NCBI GenBank assembly: GCA_965267435.1 | Contig: OZ253960.1 | Coordinates: 4,774,001-4,838,000, forward strand | Length of the DNA stretch: 64,000 nucleotides | Source of the DNA: JAWPMT01 sp965267435 | Lineage (GTDB): Bacteria > Bacteroidota > Bacteroidia > Cytophagales > Cyclobacteriaceae | Reading direction: 5' to 3' | Part shown: piece by piece, positions 29,024 through 36,908 of the stretch | Layout: each line of letters opens with the position of its first letter | How positions within the stretch are numbered: the first letter of the stretch is position 1 | Translations under genes and position numbers: made by a program | Notes under the pieces: model-generated | Database searches by the model: none | Told to the model about the DNA's origin: nothing | The model's input: only the letters and a program-made list of their open reading frames with translations

Positions 29024-29614
29024 GGACTTCCTCCGATCCTCCGAAGCTAACCGGACAACATAATATAAATCATAATTAGGCTTGACATCGAAGGCACATT
29101 CGATGACCCCTTTTGAGGTTTTCCCGCTCATTTTTCGAGGTTCTCTTCGAATGTCACGGTTCCTTCTTCTATAGGTCAAAAAAAGGCCCTAGTGAAGCAT
29201 AATCGCGGATTTCGGAGTATCTCAAGTATCCTTTTCAGCATGTTAAACGCTCTGAGAGGACGCTGTACGAAAGCATTCCGCACGGATGTACTGAATAACT
29301 CCCGCAAAACGCCCTAAAAAACACCAGCAAATGAGACTACAGGGAGCAATCTTATTCAACACGGTGGATAGAATGGAAACTTGCTATCACTATACATCAC
29401 GTCAAGGCTTTCATGATGTGGTTGTTCACCGGGTCGAAGTCTACGTCCAATGTTCATAGCTATCCGCGCAAGAGCCAATAGCAGATGCCAATGGAGAATG
29501 ACAGAATTTTGGGCAATGCTTCATTGATCTATACTAGCTGCAGGGGCGAGGGGAATGATTGGGTTGGTAGTCCTTTGGGTGATAGGTCAGCTTAGGACAT
29601 GCACTGCCAGGAAA
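29024..29614. other. Intergenic gap between convergent genes
   Basis: About 590 bp flanked on both sides by terminators of convergent genes, so no promoter is needed here. I translated several frames around 29220-29560 and recognised no protein or RNA gene. A short plus-strand frame around 29330-29460 has no recognisable motif. Confidence 0.45.
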
Positions 29615-29646
29615 CAAAAAAAGGGTACCTCCGTGAAGGCACCCTT
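29615..29646 (-). terminator. Rho-independent terminator of the GldJ-like gene
   Basis: On the minus strand GGGTGCCT pairs with AGGTACCC (one G-T wobble) around a 6-base loop, followed by a run of seven T. It lies about 24 bp past the stop codon at 29670. Confidence 0.88.
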
Positions 29647-29669
29647 TTCTTCAGGTTATTTTTTTCTTC

Positions 29670-31019
29670 CTAGTAGTTCGATCCAGCGTGGATCATCGCA
29701 CATCGGAAACCAATGGTCGCCGTGGCTGAATCTTCCATCAATGAACGACGAGTACCAGGAGACATCCAGTACGCAACATCCTGCCATGAGCCTCCTTTGT
29801 AAACGCGCATCCTTCTCATTGGAGGATTCTCAGGATTGTACTCACTGATGGCAATACCGGCCTTCTCAGCGTCTTCCTGAGAGTAAGGCTGCTCATTGCC
29901 TATGAAGCTATATCCAGCGTCATATCCGTCCTCCTTGTCCAGGAAGCCATCACGACGTACTGGGTTGAAGTCTTCCATATCCTGGAAGGACAGAGGACGG
30001 TATACATCCTGCACCCACTCATTGACATTACCGGCCATGTTGTAAAGCCCAAAGTCATTCGGAGGATAGTCATATACGTAGGTAGTCAGCATCGCACCAT
30101 CATTGAGCTTGCCGGCAATACCCGCGTAGTCACCTCGACCTCTTTTGAAGTTAGCCAGGAAGAATCCCATGCTCTTACCATAAGGATTTCGAAGGGCGTG
30201 ACCATCCCAGGGATAAAGTCGTCTGTGTGTTTGGTTCTCGTTGAGCCACTGCGTTCCGATCAGCGCCTGAGCCGCATATTCCCACTCAGCTTCAGTTGGC
30301 AGTCGATAGTTGGGTAGTACGATACCTGACTCAAGAGCAATTCTGGAAGTACTTCCACCTCCGCCAAGAGACGCATCTTCAGCACCTGCGAAGGCATCAC
30401 TACCTCCTCCTCCTACTCCTGGATCAAGCAGACCAGCATCCAGCGCCAGTTTGAAGTTCACCATGTCCGTTCTCCATCGGCAGTAGTTCACCGCCTGTCT
30501 CCAGTTGACACCTACCACTGGGAAGAATCGGAAGCCTGGATATCTATAATAATGATCTACGTAAGGGTCATTGAAGGCAAGCTCCTTGGCCCATACAGTA
30601 GTATCGGGAAGATTGTTCCTATAATAAACCTCATCGGAATCGAGGCGAATGTAGTATTCGTACTCCAACCAGTGGATATTGGCCACTTCGGTCTCATCCA
30701 TATAAAAGGATGCAACTGTCACTGCACGCTCCAAATTGTCGCGGCTATAGACAACATCTTCTTCGAATGAACCGAGGACTGTACGTCCACCTTCAATAAA
30801 TACGAGATTAGGACCTTCCGGCTGACCCCGGTAGTCCATGACAGTAAAGCCGCCCTCCTCATCATTGTACTCTAATCCGGTTGTGCGGCTGTAATTGCCT
30901 GGATTCGCACTAGTGGGATTTCCTTTGTTCCCACCTATCCCGAATACACAAGAATTCAAGACTAGGGCACCAACAAGACATGCCAATGCTTGGGAGGCTG
31001 CACCTACAAATTTTTTCAT
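29670..31019 (-). CDS. gldJ: GldJ-like gliding motility/T9SS lipoprotein (FGE-sulfatase fold)
   Basis: 449 residues from the ATG at 31019; an upstream in-frame start at 31067 would bury the signal sequence. The lipobox is LVLNSC with the lipidated Cys at 24. The body has the formylglycine-generating-enzyme/sulfatase-modifying-factor fold: 'LVFIEGGRTVLGS', 'SFYMDETEVAN', 'NWRQAVNYC', 'RLPTEAEWEYAA', 'AGNVNEWVQDVYR' and 'RVYKGGSWQDVAYW' near the C-terminus. In Bacteroidota two such lipoproteins, GldJ and GldK, serve gliding and T9SS. The 'EYNDEEGGFTV' start and 'SFYMDETEV' context fit GldJ better, but the length is shorter than the about 560 residues I recall for Flavobacterium GldJ. It lies near large T9SS substrates. 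It has its own promoter and terminator, so it is probably monocistronic. Confidence 0.75.
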   Translation of the reverse strand: MKKFVGAASQALACLVGALVLNSCVFGIGGNKGNPTSANPGNYSRTTGLEYNDEEGGFTVMDYRGQPEGPNLVFIEGGRTVLGSFEEDVVYSRDNLERAVTVASFYMDETEVANIHWLEYEYYIRLDSDEVYYRNNLPDTTVWAKELAFNDPYVDHYYRYPGFRFFPVVGVNWRQAVNYCRWRTDMVNFKLALDAGLLDPGVGGGGSDAFAGAEDASLGGGGSTSRIALESGIVLPNYRLPTEAEWEYAAQALIGTQWLNENQTHRRLYPWDGHALRNPYGKSMGFFLANFKRGRGDYAGIAGKLNDGAMLTTYVYDYPPNDFGLYNMAGNVNEWVQDVYRPLSFQDMEDFNPVRRDGFLDKEDGYDAGYSFIGNEQPYSQEDAEKAGIAISEYNPENPPMRRMRVYKGGSWQDVAYWMSPGTRRSLMEDSATATIGFRCAMIHAGSNY

Positions 31020-31075
31020 AACCTGTTTTTTATCTACGTAGCGTCTTAGTTCGCTACTAATTAACATAAATATCT

Positions 31076-31108
31076 CAAAAATAGCTATTTCAAGGCAAGC
31101 TAAGCCAA
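31076..31108 (-). promoter_or_regulatory. Predicted Bacteroidota-type promoter of the GldJ-like gene
   Basis: On the minus strand a -33 TTG (31106-31108) and a -7 TATTTTTG (31076-31083, a perfect TAnnTTTG) are separated by 22 bp. The start codon at 31019 is about 50 bases downstream of the expected transcription start. Confidence 0.6.
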
Positions 31109-31160
31109 CATCTCTATCTATTAAATAGGAAATGGCGGGTTTTATTGTGTGATCCGGTAA

Positions 31161-34100
31161 TTATTCCGTGCTGATGAGCATCATTTGGTCTAAACTGGAC
31201 AGGGCATTTTGGATGGATTCCACGCCTTGAATAGTGATGACCAATTTACGCTTGTATTCCTTCATGTGGCACTTACCGCTCTGGTCTTTCACAAACTGCA
31301 GAATACCTCCAAAAATCTCCGACTGGAAGTAGGCTTCATTCTTCTCCTCGTTGATATAGCAGCGCATTTTGCTGCCTTTGAGCGCAATCTTCTCGAAGCC
31401 AAGTTCTATTCCCTTCCATCGCAGTTTCACACTTTCAATGAGGTCTTCCACTTCGGACGGCGCCGGTCCAAACCTATCAATGAGACCTTCGCGAAATTGT
31501 CCCAGCTCCTCCACAGAATCAATGTTGTCGAGCTTCGAATACAAGGCCAGCCTCTCTGAGGTACTTGAAATATAAGAAGGCGGGATGAGAATCTCCAGGT
31601 CGGTCTCCACCAGGCAATCGGCCTTGAACTTCTTAAGGTTCTCGGCATTGAGCAGCTCGTTTTCAAATAGCTCCCTAAACTCTGTCTCTTTCAGTTCAGC
31701 GACAGCCTCGTCCAGGATCTTGTGATAGACGTCGAAGCCCATGTCATTGATGAAGCCACTTTGCTCACTGCCCAGTAAGTTTCCGGCGCCTCGGATATCG
31801 AGGTCTCTCATGGCCACTTTGAAGCCATCACCAAGATCCGAGAATTCCTCCAGCGTTGTGAGGCGCTTTCGCGCATCGCTTGTCAGGCTACTGGTAGGAG
31901 GTGTGATGAGGTAGCAGTATGCCTTGGTGTTGGACCTACCGACTCTCCCCCGCATTTGGTGTAGATCGGACAGGCCAAACATGTGGGCACGGTTGATGAT
32001 GATCGTATTGGCATTGGGTATGTCCAGACCAGACTCGATAATGTTAGTGGATACCAAGACATCATACTCTCCATTAATGAACTTGAGCATGATCTTTTCC
32101 AGCTGTTTGCCCTCCATCTGACCGTGCGCTATGCCAATTCTCGCATCGGGAACCAGGCGGAAAACCACGTTGGCAATTTGCTCAATATCATCGATCCGAT
32201 TGTGCACAAAGAACACCTGCCCTCCCCGCCGCAATTCGTGGCTTACGGCATCGCGGATGGCACTTTCATCAAACTCCAGCAACTCAGTGGTCACCGGCCG
32301 GCGATTGGGCGGAGGAGTCGAAATAATTGAGAGGTCGCGGGCTCCCATCAGGGAGAAGTGCAATGTCCGGGGTATGGGTGTGGCCGTGAGTGTAAGTGCG
32401 TCTACATTGACGCGCATCTCTTTCAGCCTTTCTTTCACTTTGACACCAAACTTTTGCTCCTCATCAATGATCATGAGCCCCAATTCCTTGAAGTCGATGT
32501 CCTTATTGACAATCCGGTGTGTACCTATAAGAATATCAATCTTGCCAGCGGCGATCTCCTTTTTTATTTGAGTGATCTCTCGCGTGGTGCGGAAGCGATT
32601 GATGTAATCGGTCACTATTGGAAAATTCTTGAGGCGCTCAGTGAAAGTATGAAAATGCTGAAAAGCCAATATTGTTGTGGGGACAAGCACAGCAACCTGT
32701 TTCCCATTGTTCACGGCTTTGAACGCTGCCCGAATCGCCACCTCCGTCTTGCCAAAGCCTACGTCTCCACAAACCAGTCGATCCATAGGGTGCGGCTGCT
32801 CCATGTCTTTTTTTACATCCGCTGTCGCCAGACTCTGGTCAGGTGTGTCCTGGTACATGAAACTGGACTCGAGCTCGGCCTGCAAGAAGTTATCTGTCGG
32901 AAAGGCATAACCGGGTGCAGCCTTTCTTTTGGCGTAGAGCGCGATCAGGTCTTTAGCGATATCCTTGACCTTACGCTTAACCTTTTTCTTCTTGTTCTCC
33001 CATTCCTGGCTGCCAAGCTTGTTGACCGTTGGCGGTCCTCCCTCCTTGCCAGAGTACTTCGAGATTTTGTGCAGTGAGTGGATACTGACATACAACAAAT
33101 CATCGTCCCGGTAGACGATGCGCAAGGCTTCCTGCTGGTTACCGGCGACATCTATGGTGTCGAGGCCGGCAAATCGGCCCACGCCATGGTCCACATGTAC
33201 CACATAATCGCCAGTTTGAAGTGTCTTGAGCTCCTTGAGTGTAATGGCCTTTTTTCGCGTGAAATGCTCCTTCTCCTTCGCTCTATGAAACCGATCGAAT
33301 ATCTGGTGGTCGGTATAGAAGAGCATCTCCCGGCTTTCGTCGATGAATCCTTCCCGGAGGCCCAAAACAAGACTTTCGAACGTCAGCGACGGACGGACCT
33401 CCTCGAAAATGGTCTGCAGCCGTTCATGCTGCTTGTAGGATTGAGCAATGATGATCCTTCTGTATCCCCTTATCTGGAAGTCTTCCAGATTGTCAGCGAG
33501 CAGTTCGAAATTTTTGTGGAAGTGCGGTTGCGGTTTGAAGTCAAAAGCGATGGGGACCGCATCTGAGAGGTAGTTGCGTTTCCCAAACTCAATTTTTCGA
33601 AAAGGTCCTACTTCTTTTTGGAACTTATCCCCAGACAAGAACAAGTCCTCTGGTTGGAAAACGACCTGCGTGTCAGCGGAGATATTCATTAAGCTATCGA
33701 AAGACTCTTTCGCCTTGTCGAAGCTCTTGTTCATGATGTCCTCAATCTCCCGAAAGTCTTTCATCCACACAATCGTGTTATCAGGGATGAATGAAAACAC
33801 CGACTGTCGCTCCTCCTTCAACAACTTCGTCTGTACGTTGGGAATAATACTGATCGACTCTCTGGTTCCCTGCGAAAGTTGTGACTCAGGGTCAAATTCC
33901 CTGATGCTCTCGATTTCGTCCCCAAACAATTCCAGTCGATAAGGGAAATCATGAGAAAATGAGAATACGTCGATGATCCCTCCCCTCACTGCGTACTGAC
34001 CCGGCTCAAACACGAAGTCCTCTCGTTCGAAGTCATACGCTTCGAATAGCTCCGTCAAAAAAGTGATATCTACCTTCTCCCCTACGGATGCTGTGAATGT

Positions 34101-34526
34101 ATTTTCAACTAACGATCGCTTGTTGATCACTTGCTCGGTCAATGCCTCAGGATAAGTCACGATGAACAGACTCTGTCCCTGATATTGATTGACAGCATTA
34201 AGGACCTCAGCTCGCTGAAGGATGTTCGCATTCTCCGTCTCCTCAAATTGATAGGGCTTTTTGTAGGAAGTCGGAAACAGCATCACTTTATCATTTGCTG
34301 CGACCAGCTGCTTCATGTCGTCAAAGAAGTAGCTGGCCTCTTCCCGATCATGTAACACCACAAGCTGCAGACAGCCCAGTCGCTGACTGGTTGCCGCGCA
34401 CACAAAAGCGTCGGCACTGCCGGCGAGACCTTTCAAAAACAAATCCTTACCAGCGGTAAGGTGGTCCCTGATGGTCACCAGCATCCTGTCGTCTTCGTAC
34501 TCCGCTATTATATCTTCAATCGACAC
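31161..34526 (-). CDS. mfd: Transcription-repair coupling factor
   Basis: 1121 residues, full family length. Mfd is a DNA translocase that removes RNA polymerase stalled at lesions and recruits UvrA. Visible parts: UvrB-like N-terminal region, with 'QYAVRGGIIDVFSFS' and 'PYRLELFGDEIESIR'; the CarD-like RNA-polymerase-interaction domain with 'TGDYVVHVDHGVGRFAGL' near residue 434; the RecG-like helicase core with Walker A 'GDVGFGKTE' (about 585), 'DEEQKFG' (about 683) and 'TLTATPIPRTLHFSLMG'; and 'QMRGRVGRS' and 'SNLDIRGAG'-like motifs, here 'RDLDIRGAGNLLGSEQ'. The C-terminal regulatory domain is present. The gene is divergent from the COX3-like gene. A perfect -7 match (TAGCTTTG) lies upstream at 34563-34570, but no -33 is correctly placed. 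Confidence 0.97.
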   Translation of the reverse strand: MSIEDIIAEYEDDRMLVTIRDHLTAGKDLFLKGLAGSADAFVCAATSQRLGCLQLVVLHDREEASYFFDDMKQLVAANDKVMLFPTSYKKPYQFEETENANILQRAEVLNAVNQYQGQSLFIVTYPEALTEQVINKRSLVENTFTASVGEKVDITFLTELFEAYDFEREDFVFEPGQYAVRGGIIDVFSFSHDFPYRLELFGDEIESIREFDPESQLSQGTRESISIIPNVQTKLLKEERQSVFSFIPDNTIVWMKDFREIEDIMNKSFDKAKESFDSLMNISADTQVVFQPEDLFLSGDKFQKEVGPFRKIEFGKRNYLSDAVPIAFDFKPQPHFHKNFELLADNLEDFQIRGYRRIIIAQSYKQHERLQTIFEEVRPSLTFESLVLGLREGFIDESREMLFYTDHQIFDRFHRAKEKEHFTRKKAITLKELKTLQTGDYVVHVDHGVGRFAGLDTIDVAGNQQEALRIVYRDDDLLYVSIHSLHKISKYSGKEGGPPTVNKLGSQEWENKKKKVKRKVKDIAKDLIALYAKRKAAPGYAFPTDNFLQAELESSFMYQDTPDQSLATADVKKDMEQPHPMDRLVCGDVGFGKTEVAIRAAFKAVNNGKQVAVLVPTTILAFQHFHTFTERLKNFPIVTDYINRFRTTREITQIKKEIAAGKIDILIGTHRIVNKDIDFKELGLMIIDEEQKFGVKVKERLKEMRVNVDALTLTATPIPRTLHFSLMGARDLSIISTPPPNRRPVTTELLEFDESAIRDAVSHELRRGGQVFFVHNRIDDIEQIANVVFRLVPDARIGIAHGQMEGKQLEKIMLKFINGEYDVLVSTNIIESGLDIPNANTIIINRAHMFGLSDLHQMRGRVGRSNTKAYCYLITPPTSSLTSDARKRLTTLEEFSDLGDGFKVAMRDLDIRGAGNLLGSEQSGFINDMGFDVYHKILDEAVAELKETEFRELFENELLNAENLKKFKADCLVETDLEILIPPSYISSTSERLALYSKLDNIDSVEELGQFREGLIDRFGPAPSEVEDLIESVKLRWKGIELGFEKIALKGSKMRCYINEEKNEAYFQSEIFGGILQFVKDQSGKCHMKEYKRKLVITIQGVESIQNALSSLDQMMLISTE

Positions 34527-34696
34527 CTTCGTGTATATAATGTATTAACTGAAAAGCTTCTGCAAAGCTAGGCGTTCTGCATATCTATTTGACCATTCGA
34601 CCAACTCGATGGCAGAAGCTCACTATTTCCCAACTTTCTTTCTATTCTTTCTGTTTATATCATCTAGCATCAGTAAAGAGAAATCCAAACGGGAGT

Positions 34697-35308
34697 ATGC
34701 AACAGCCACGAGTAGGGGAGAGAAATACCACGGCAAGTCAAGGACACAACGACTTCCATCCACTTCAGATGATTGTCATTGCCTTCATGATAGCAAGTTG
34801 CGCGATCTTTCTGTATATCATCATTGCGTACCTGGCCACCAGCCACGATCAGTTTCCCATTAGATCAGACTATTTCATCCTTAGCTCAATTGTCATCCTA
34901 CTTTCTGGTCAGGGCCTCCGCGGCATTACTCAGCATTTTGACAGTGAGCACTCAAAAAGGCTGCTGCTCCACCTGGTTTTCGTACTGGTGCTCAACCTGT
35001 CTTTCCTTGTATTTCAATACCTCGGCTGGAAAGAAGTCTCAGCGGAATCGGATGTGCTACCGACGGCAGGGTCACTCAGCTTTTTCTTCATCCTCATGAT
35101 CACGCACGCAGGCATAGTCGCTACAGCTACGTTGATCACTTTCGTTTCAACCGCACAGTTGGCGCAGAAACTCAAAGATGCAATTAGCCGACTGGTCTTC
35201 TACTCCAACAAATATGAAAGGCTGAAACTTACGCTACTCAATCGCGTCTGGTTGTTTTTACAAATCTCCTGGCTGTTCATCTACGTGACATTCCTGCTCA
35301 CCAATTAA
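34697..35308 (+). CDS. Five-TM membrane protein resembling cytochrome c oxidase subunit III
   Basis: 203 residues from the ATG at 34697. The frame opens further upstream at 34589, but that extension looks non-coding. Five hydrophobic segments are visible, starting near MIVIAFMIASCAIFLY, FILSSIVILLSG, LLLHLVFVLVLNLSFLVF, FFFILMITHAGIV and VWLFLQISWLFIYVTFLL. Segment order, the 'FQYLGWKEV' turn and 'ITHAGIVATATLI' recall the COX3 family ('LTGLHxLHVxGG'). However, the family's His pair is reduced to one and no other oxidase subunits are nearby. It could be a divergent COX3-like protein or an unrelated membrane protein. It is followed by a strong terminator. Confidence 0.6.
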   Translation: MQQPRVGERNTTASQGHNDFHPLQMIVIAFMIASCAIFLYIIIAYLATSHDQFPIRSDYFILSSIVILLSGQGLRGITQHFDSEHSKRLLLHLVFVLVLNLSFLVFQYLGWKEVSAESDVLPTAGSLSFFFILMITHAGIVATATLITFVSTAQLAQKLKDAISRLVFYSNKYERLKLTLLNRVWLFLQISWLFIYVTFLLTN

Positions 35309-35435
35309 TTATATTATTTTAACTTTTTTTTGCAACTATTTAAGATTTACTCAGTATATTAGATTAAGAAAAAAGAAATAATTCGAAAGACACTTACGTT
35401 ATACAAGTACTTTCTTTTAGGTTAGGTTGGTGATT

Positions 35436-35469
35436 AAGGGCACGTATCCACCCAGGAGCGTGCCTTTTT
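35436..35469 (+). terminator. Rho-independent terminator after the COX3-like gene
   Basis: GGCACG (35439-35444) pairs with CGTGCC (35459-35464), flanked by A and T tracts (TTTTT after the stem). It lies about 130 bp after the stop codon, so a long 3' UTR is implied. Confidence 0.75.
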
Positions 35470-35534
35470 CTTTGTTTAGTATTTCATAAACCAAGACCTA
35501 TTCATTTTCACTCTGCAGCGCTTAGATTTGGGAA

Positions 35535-36302
35535 ATGAAGCGCATTATTCTCTTCCTTCTTCTCTCCACGCCATTACTATCGCAAGCCGAATATTGGGGG
35601 GCTACCGGACATCGTGTGGTAGGCCTGATTGCCGAAAGGCACCTTTCTAAGAAAGCTCTAAAAAACATCGAGCAGGTATTGAACAATGAGACCTTGGCAG
35701 AGGTCAGCACTTACATGGATTTCATCCGGTCAGATCGGCAATATGATCACCTCAGTCCATGGCACTACTGCACGATCCCCGACGGCATGACTTACAAACA
35801 GGCAGGCACACCCGAAGAAGGTGACGTGATCGCTGGCATCCAGCGACTCACCGAAGAGCTAAAGACCAAAAACTTCACCATCGGGGACGAAGCGTTTACG
35901 CTCAAATGCCTCGTGCACTTGATTGGCGACATCCATCAACCTCTGCACGTAGGTAATGGGGAGGACCGTGGCGGCAATGATGTGGAGGTCAACTATTTCT
36001 ATCAAAACTCTAACCTCCACAGAGTCTGGGACAGCGGCATCATTGATAAGCAACAGCTAAGCTATACGGAATATGCCGATTGGATTGATCATGCCTCACC
36101 GGAGGATCTTGCCCAATGGCAAAAGGATGGTGTTCTGGTCTGGGCGTCGGAATCTTACGATCTGAGGGAACAGGTTTATACCATGCCTGAAGACAAGCGG
36201 CTAAGTTGGAGGTACAACTACGACAATATCAGTATCGTCAATCAAAGATTGTTACAGGCCGGACTGCGACTGGCCAAGGTACTTGAGGATATCTACGGTT
36301 GA
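35535..36302 (+). CDS. S1/P1-family nuclease, exported
   Basis: 255 residues with the signal peptide MKRIILFLLLSTPLLSQA. S1/P1 nucleases are trinuclear zinc enzymes that cut single-stranded DNA and RNA outside the cytoplasm. Zinc-ligand motifs are visible: 'WGATGHRVVG' (Trp21, His26), 'SPWHY', 'CLVHLIGDIHQPLHVG' with 'DRGGND', and 'NLHRVWDSGII'. In characterised members the mature protein starts with Trp, whose amino group binds zinc. Here the likely cleavage after SQA would leave Glu-Tyr before it, unless further trimmed. A perfect -7-like TAGATTTG lies at 35523-35530, five bases before the ATG, without a matching -33. The next gene is convergent 4 bp away. Confidence 0.9.
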   Translation: MKRIILFLLLSTPLLSQAEYWGATGHRVVGLIAERHLSKKALKNIEQVLNNETLAEVSTYMDFIRSDRQYDHLSPWHYCTIPDGMTYKQAGTPEEGDVIAGIQRLTEELKTKNFTIGDEAFTLKCLVHLIGDIHQPLHVGNGEDRGGNDVEVNYFYQNSNLHRVWDSGIIDKQQLSYTEYADWIDHASPEDLAQWQKDGVLVWASESYDLREQVYTMPEDKRLSWRYNYDNISIVNQRLLQAGLRLAKVLEDIYG

Positions 36303-36306
36303 GGAT

Positions 36307-36765
36307 CTAGAGAATAATCGACCGAAGCTTTTCCGCTGCGCGCTCTTGCTCTACCAGGGCTTCGATACCCAGTACTGTCTCCTTGTCCACGTTGAGCATC
36401 ATCGCCGCTTCGCCCACTTTTTCTCTTTCACTTTTGGCATACTCGTCGTCGGCGTAGCTCATTCGGATCGCATCATAGAGTAGCAGCTTGGCATAACTTG
36501 CCACCGAACGGGAGTCGATCTTGGCAAACACTTCCGAAAGGGGCTCCTCGTCAAAGTCGTATTCCTCCCAAGCCGCCACGATTCTCTCATCTACTTCGAG
36601 CGCATCCGCCAGATCTATTGTAAGCCACTCCATTTCTGGATCAGATACGTCGCCATCAGAACCGGCGATAATCAAAAGCGCAAAACCATAGTCCACCCAT
36701 GATTCCTTTGGCACCATACTCATACCATAAAAGATCGGGGCGATATTGAACAGATCTTGGGACAT
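36307..36765 (-). CDS. Small acidic TerB-like protein, function unknown
   Basis: 152 residues, cytoplasmic (no signal peptide), strongly acidic and alpha-helical. The pattern 'IIAGSDGDVSDPEMEWL' followed by 'RMSYADDEYAKSEREKV' is like the paired acidic metal-binding turns of TerB/tellurite-resistance-like helical bundles. Membership is suggested rather than certain. It is convergent with the nuclease gene, with only 4 bp between stops, and divergent from the DUF4301 gene. No partner genes of a Ter system are nearby. Confidence 0.7.
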   Translation of the reverse strand: MSQDLFNIAPIFYGMSMVPKESWVDYGFALLIIAGSDGDVSDPEMEWLTIDLADALEVDERIVAAWEEYDFDEEPLSEVFAKIDSRSVASYAKLLLYDAIRMSYADDEYAKSEREKVGEAAMMLNVDKETVLGIEALVEQERAAEKLRSIIL

Positions 36766-36855
36766 ACCGAATTGAGGTTTATGAAAGACAAATTAAGTAC
36801 TAATGATCTAAATCTAAAGTTTTCCAGGCCCCTCCGAAATCAAAACCGAGGCAAG

Positions 36856-36886
36856 TTTGATTTACACCGCGAGTGAGCTATCTTTT
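36856..36886 (+). promoter_or_regulatory. Predicted promoter of the DUF4301 gene
   Basis: A -33 TTTG (36856-36859) and a -7 TATCTTTT (36879-36886) are spaced by exactly 19 bp. This is one mismatch from TTTG-N19-TAnnTTTG. The start codon chosen for the gene, ATG at 36909, lies about 20 bases further. The promoter overlaps the alternative GTG at 36873 and argues against it. Confidence 0.55.
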
Positions 36887-36908
36887 TGCGACATCAAAAG
36901 AGCAAAGG

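Noticed and set aside
28544..29179. 211-codon minus-strand frame overlapping the end of the TPR-CHAT gene
   Set aside because: It lies mainly antisense to the CHAT catalytic motifs, crosses the terminator hairpin, and has no recognisable domain.
32358..33077. 239-codon plus-strand frame
   Set aside because: Antisense to the conserved helicase core of mfd; no similarity to anything known.
36873..36908. GTG start for the DUF4301 protein
   Set aside because: A well-spaced promoter (36856-36886) overlaps it; the ATG at 36909 matches the usual family start.
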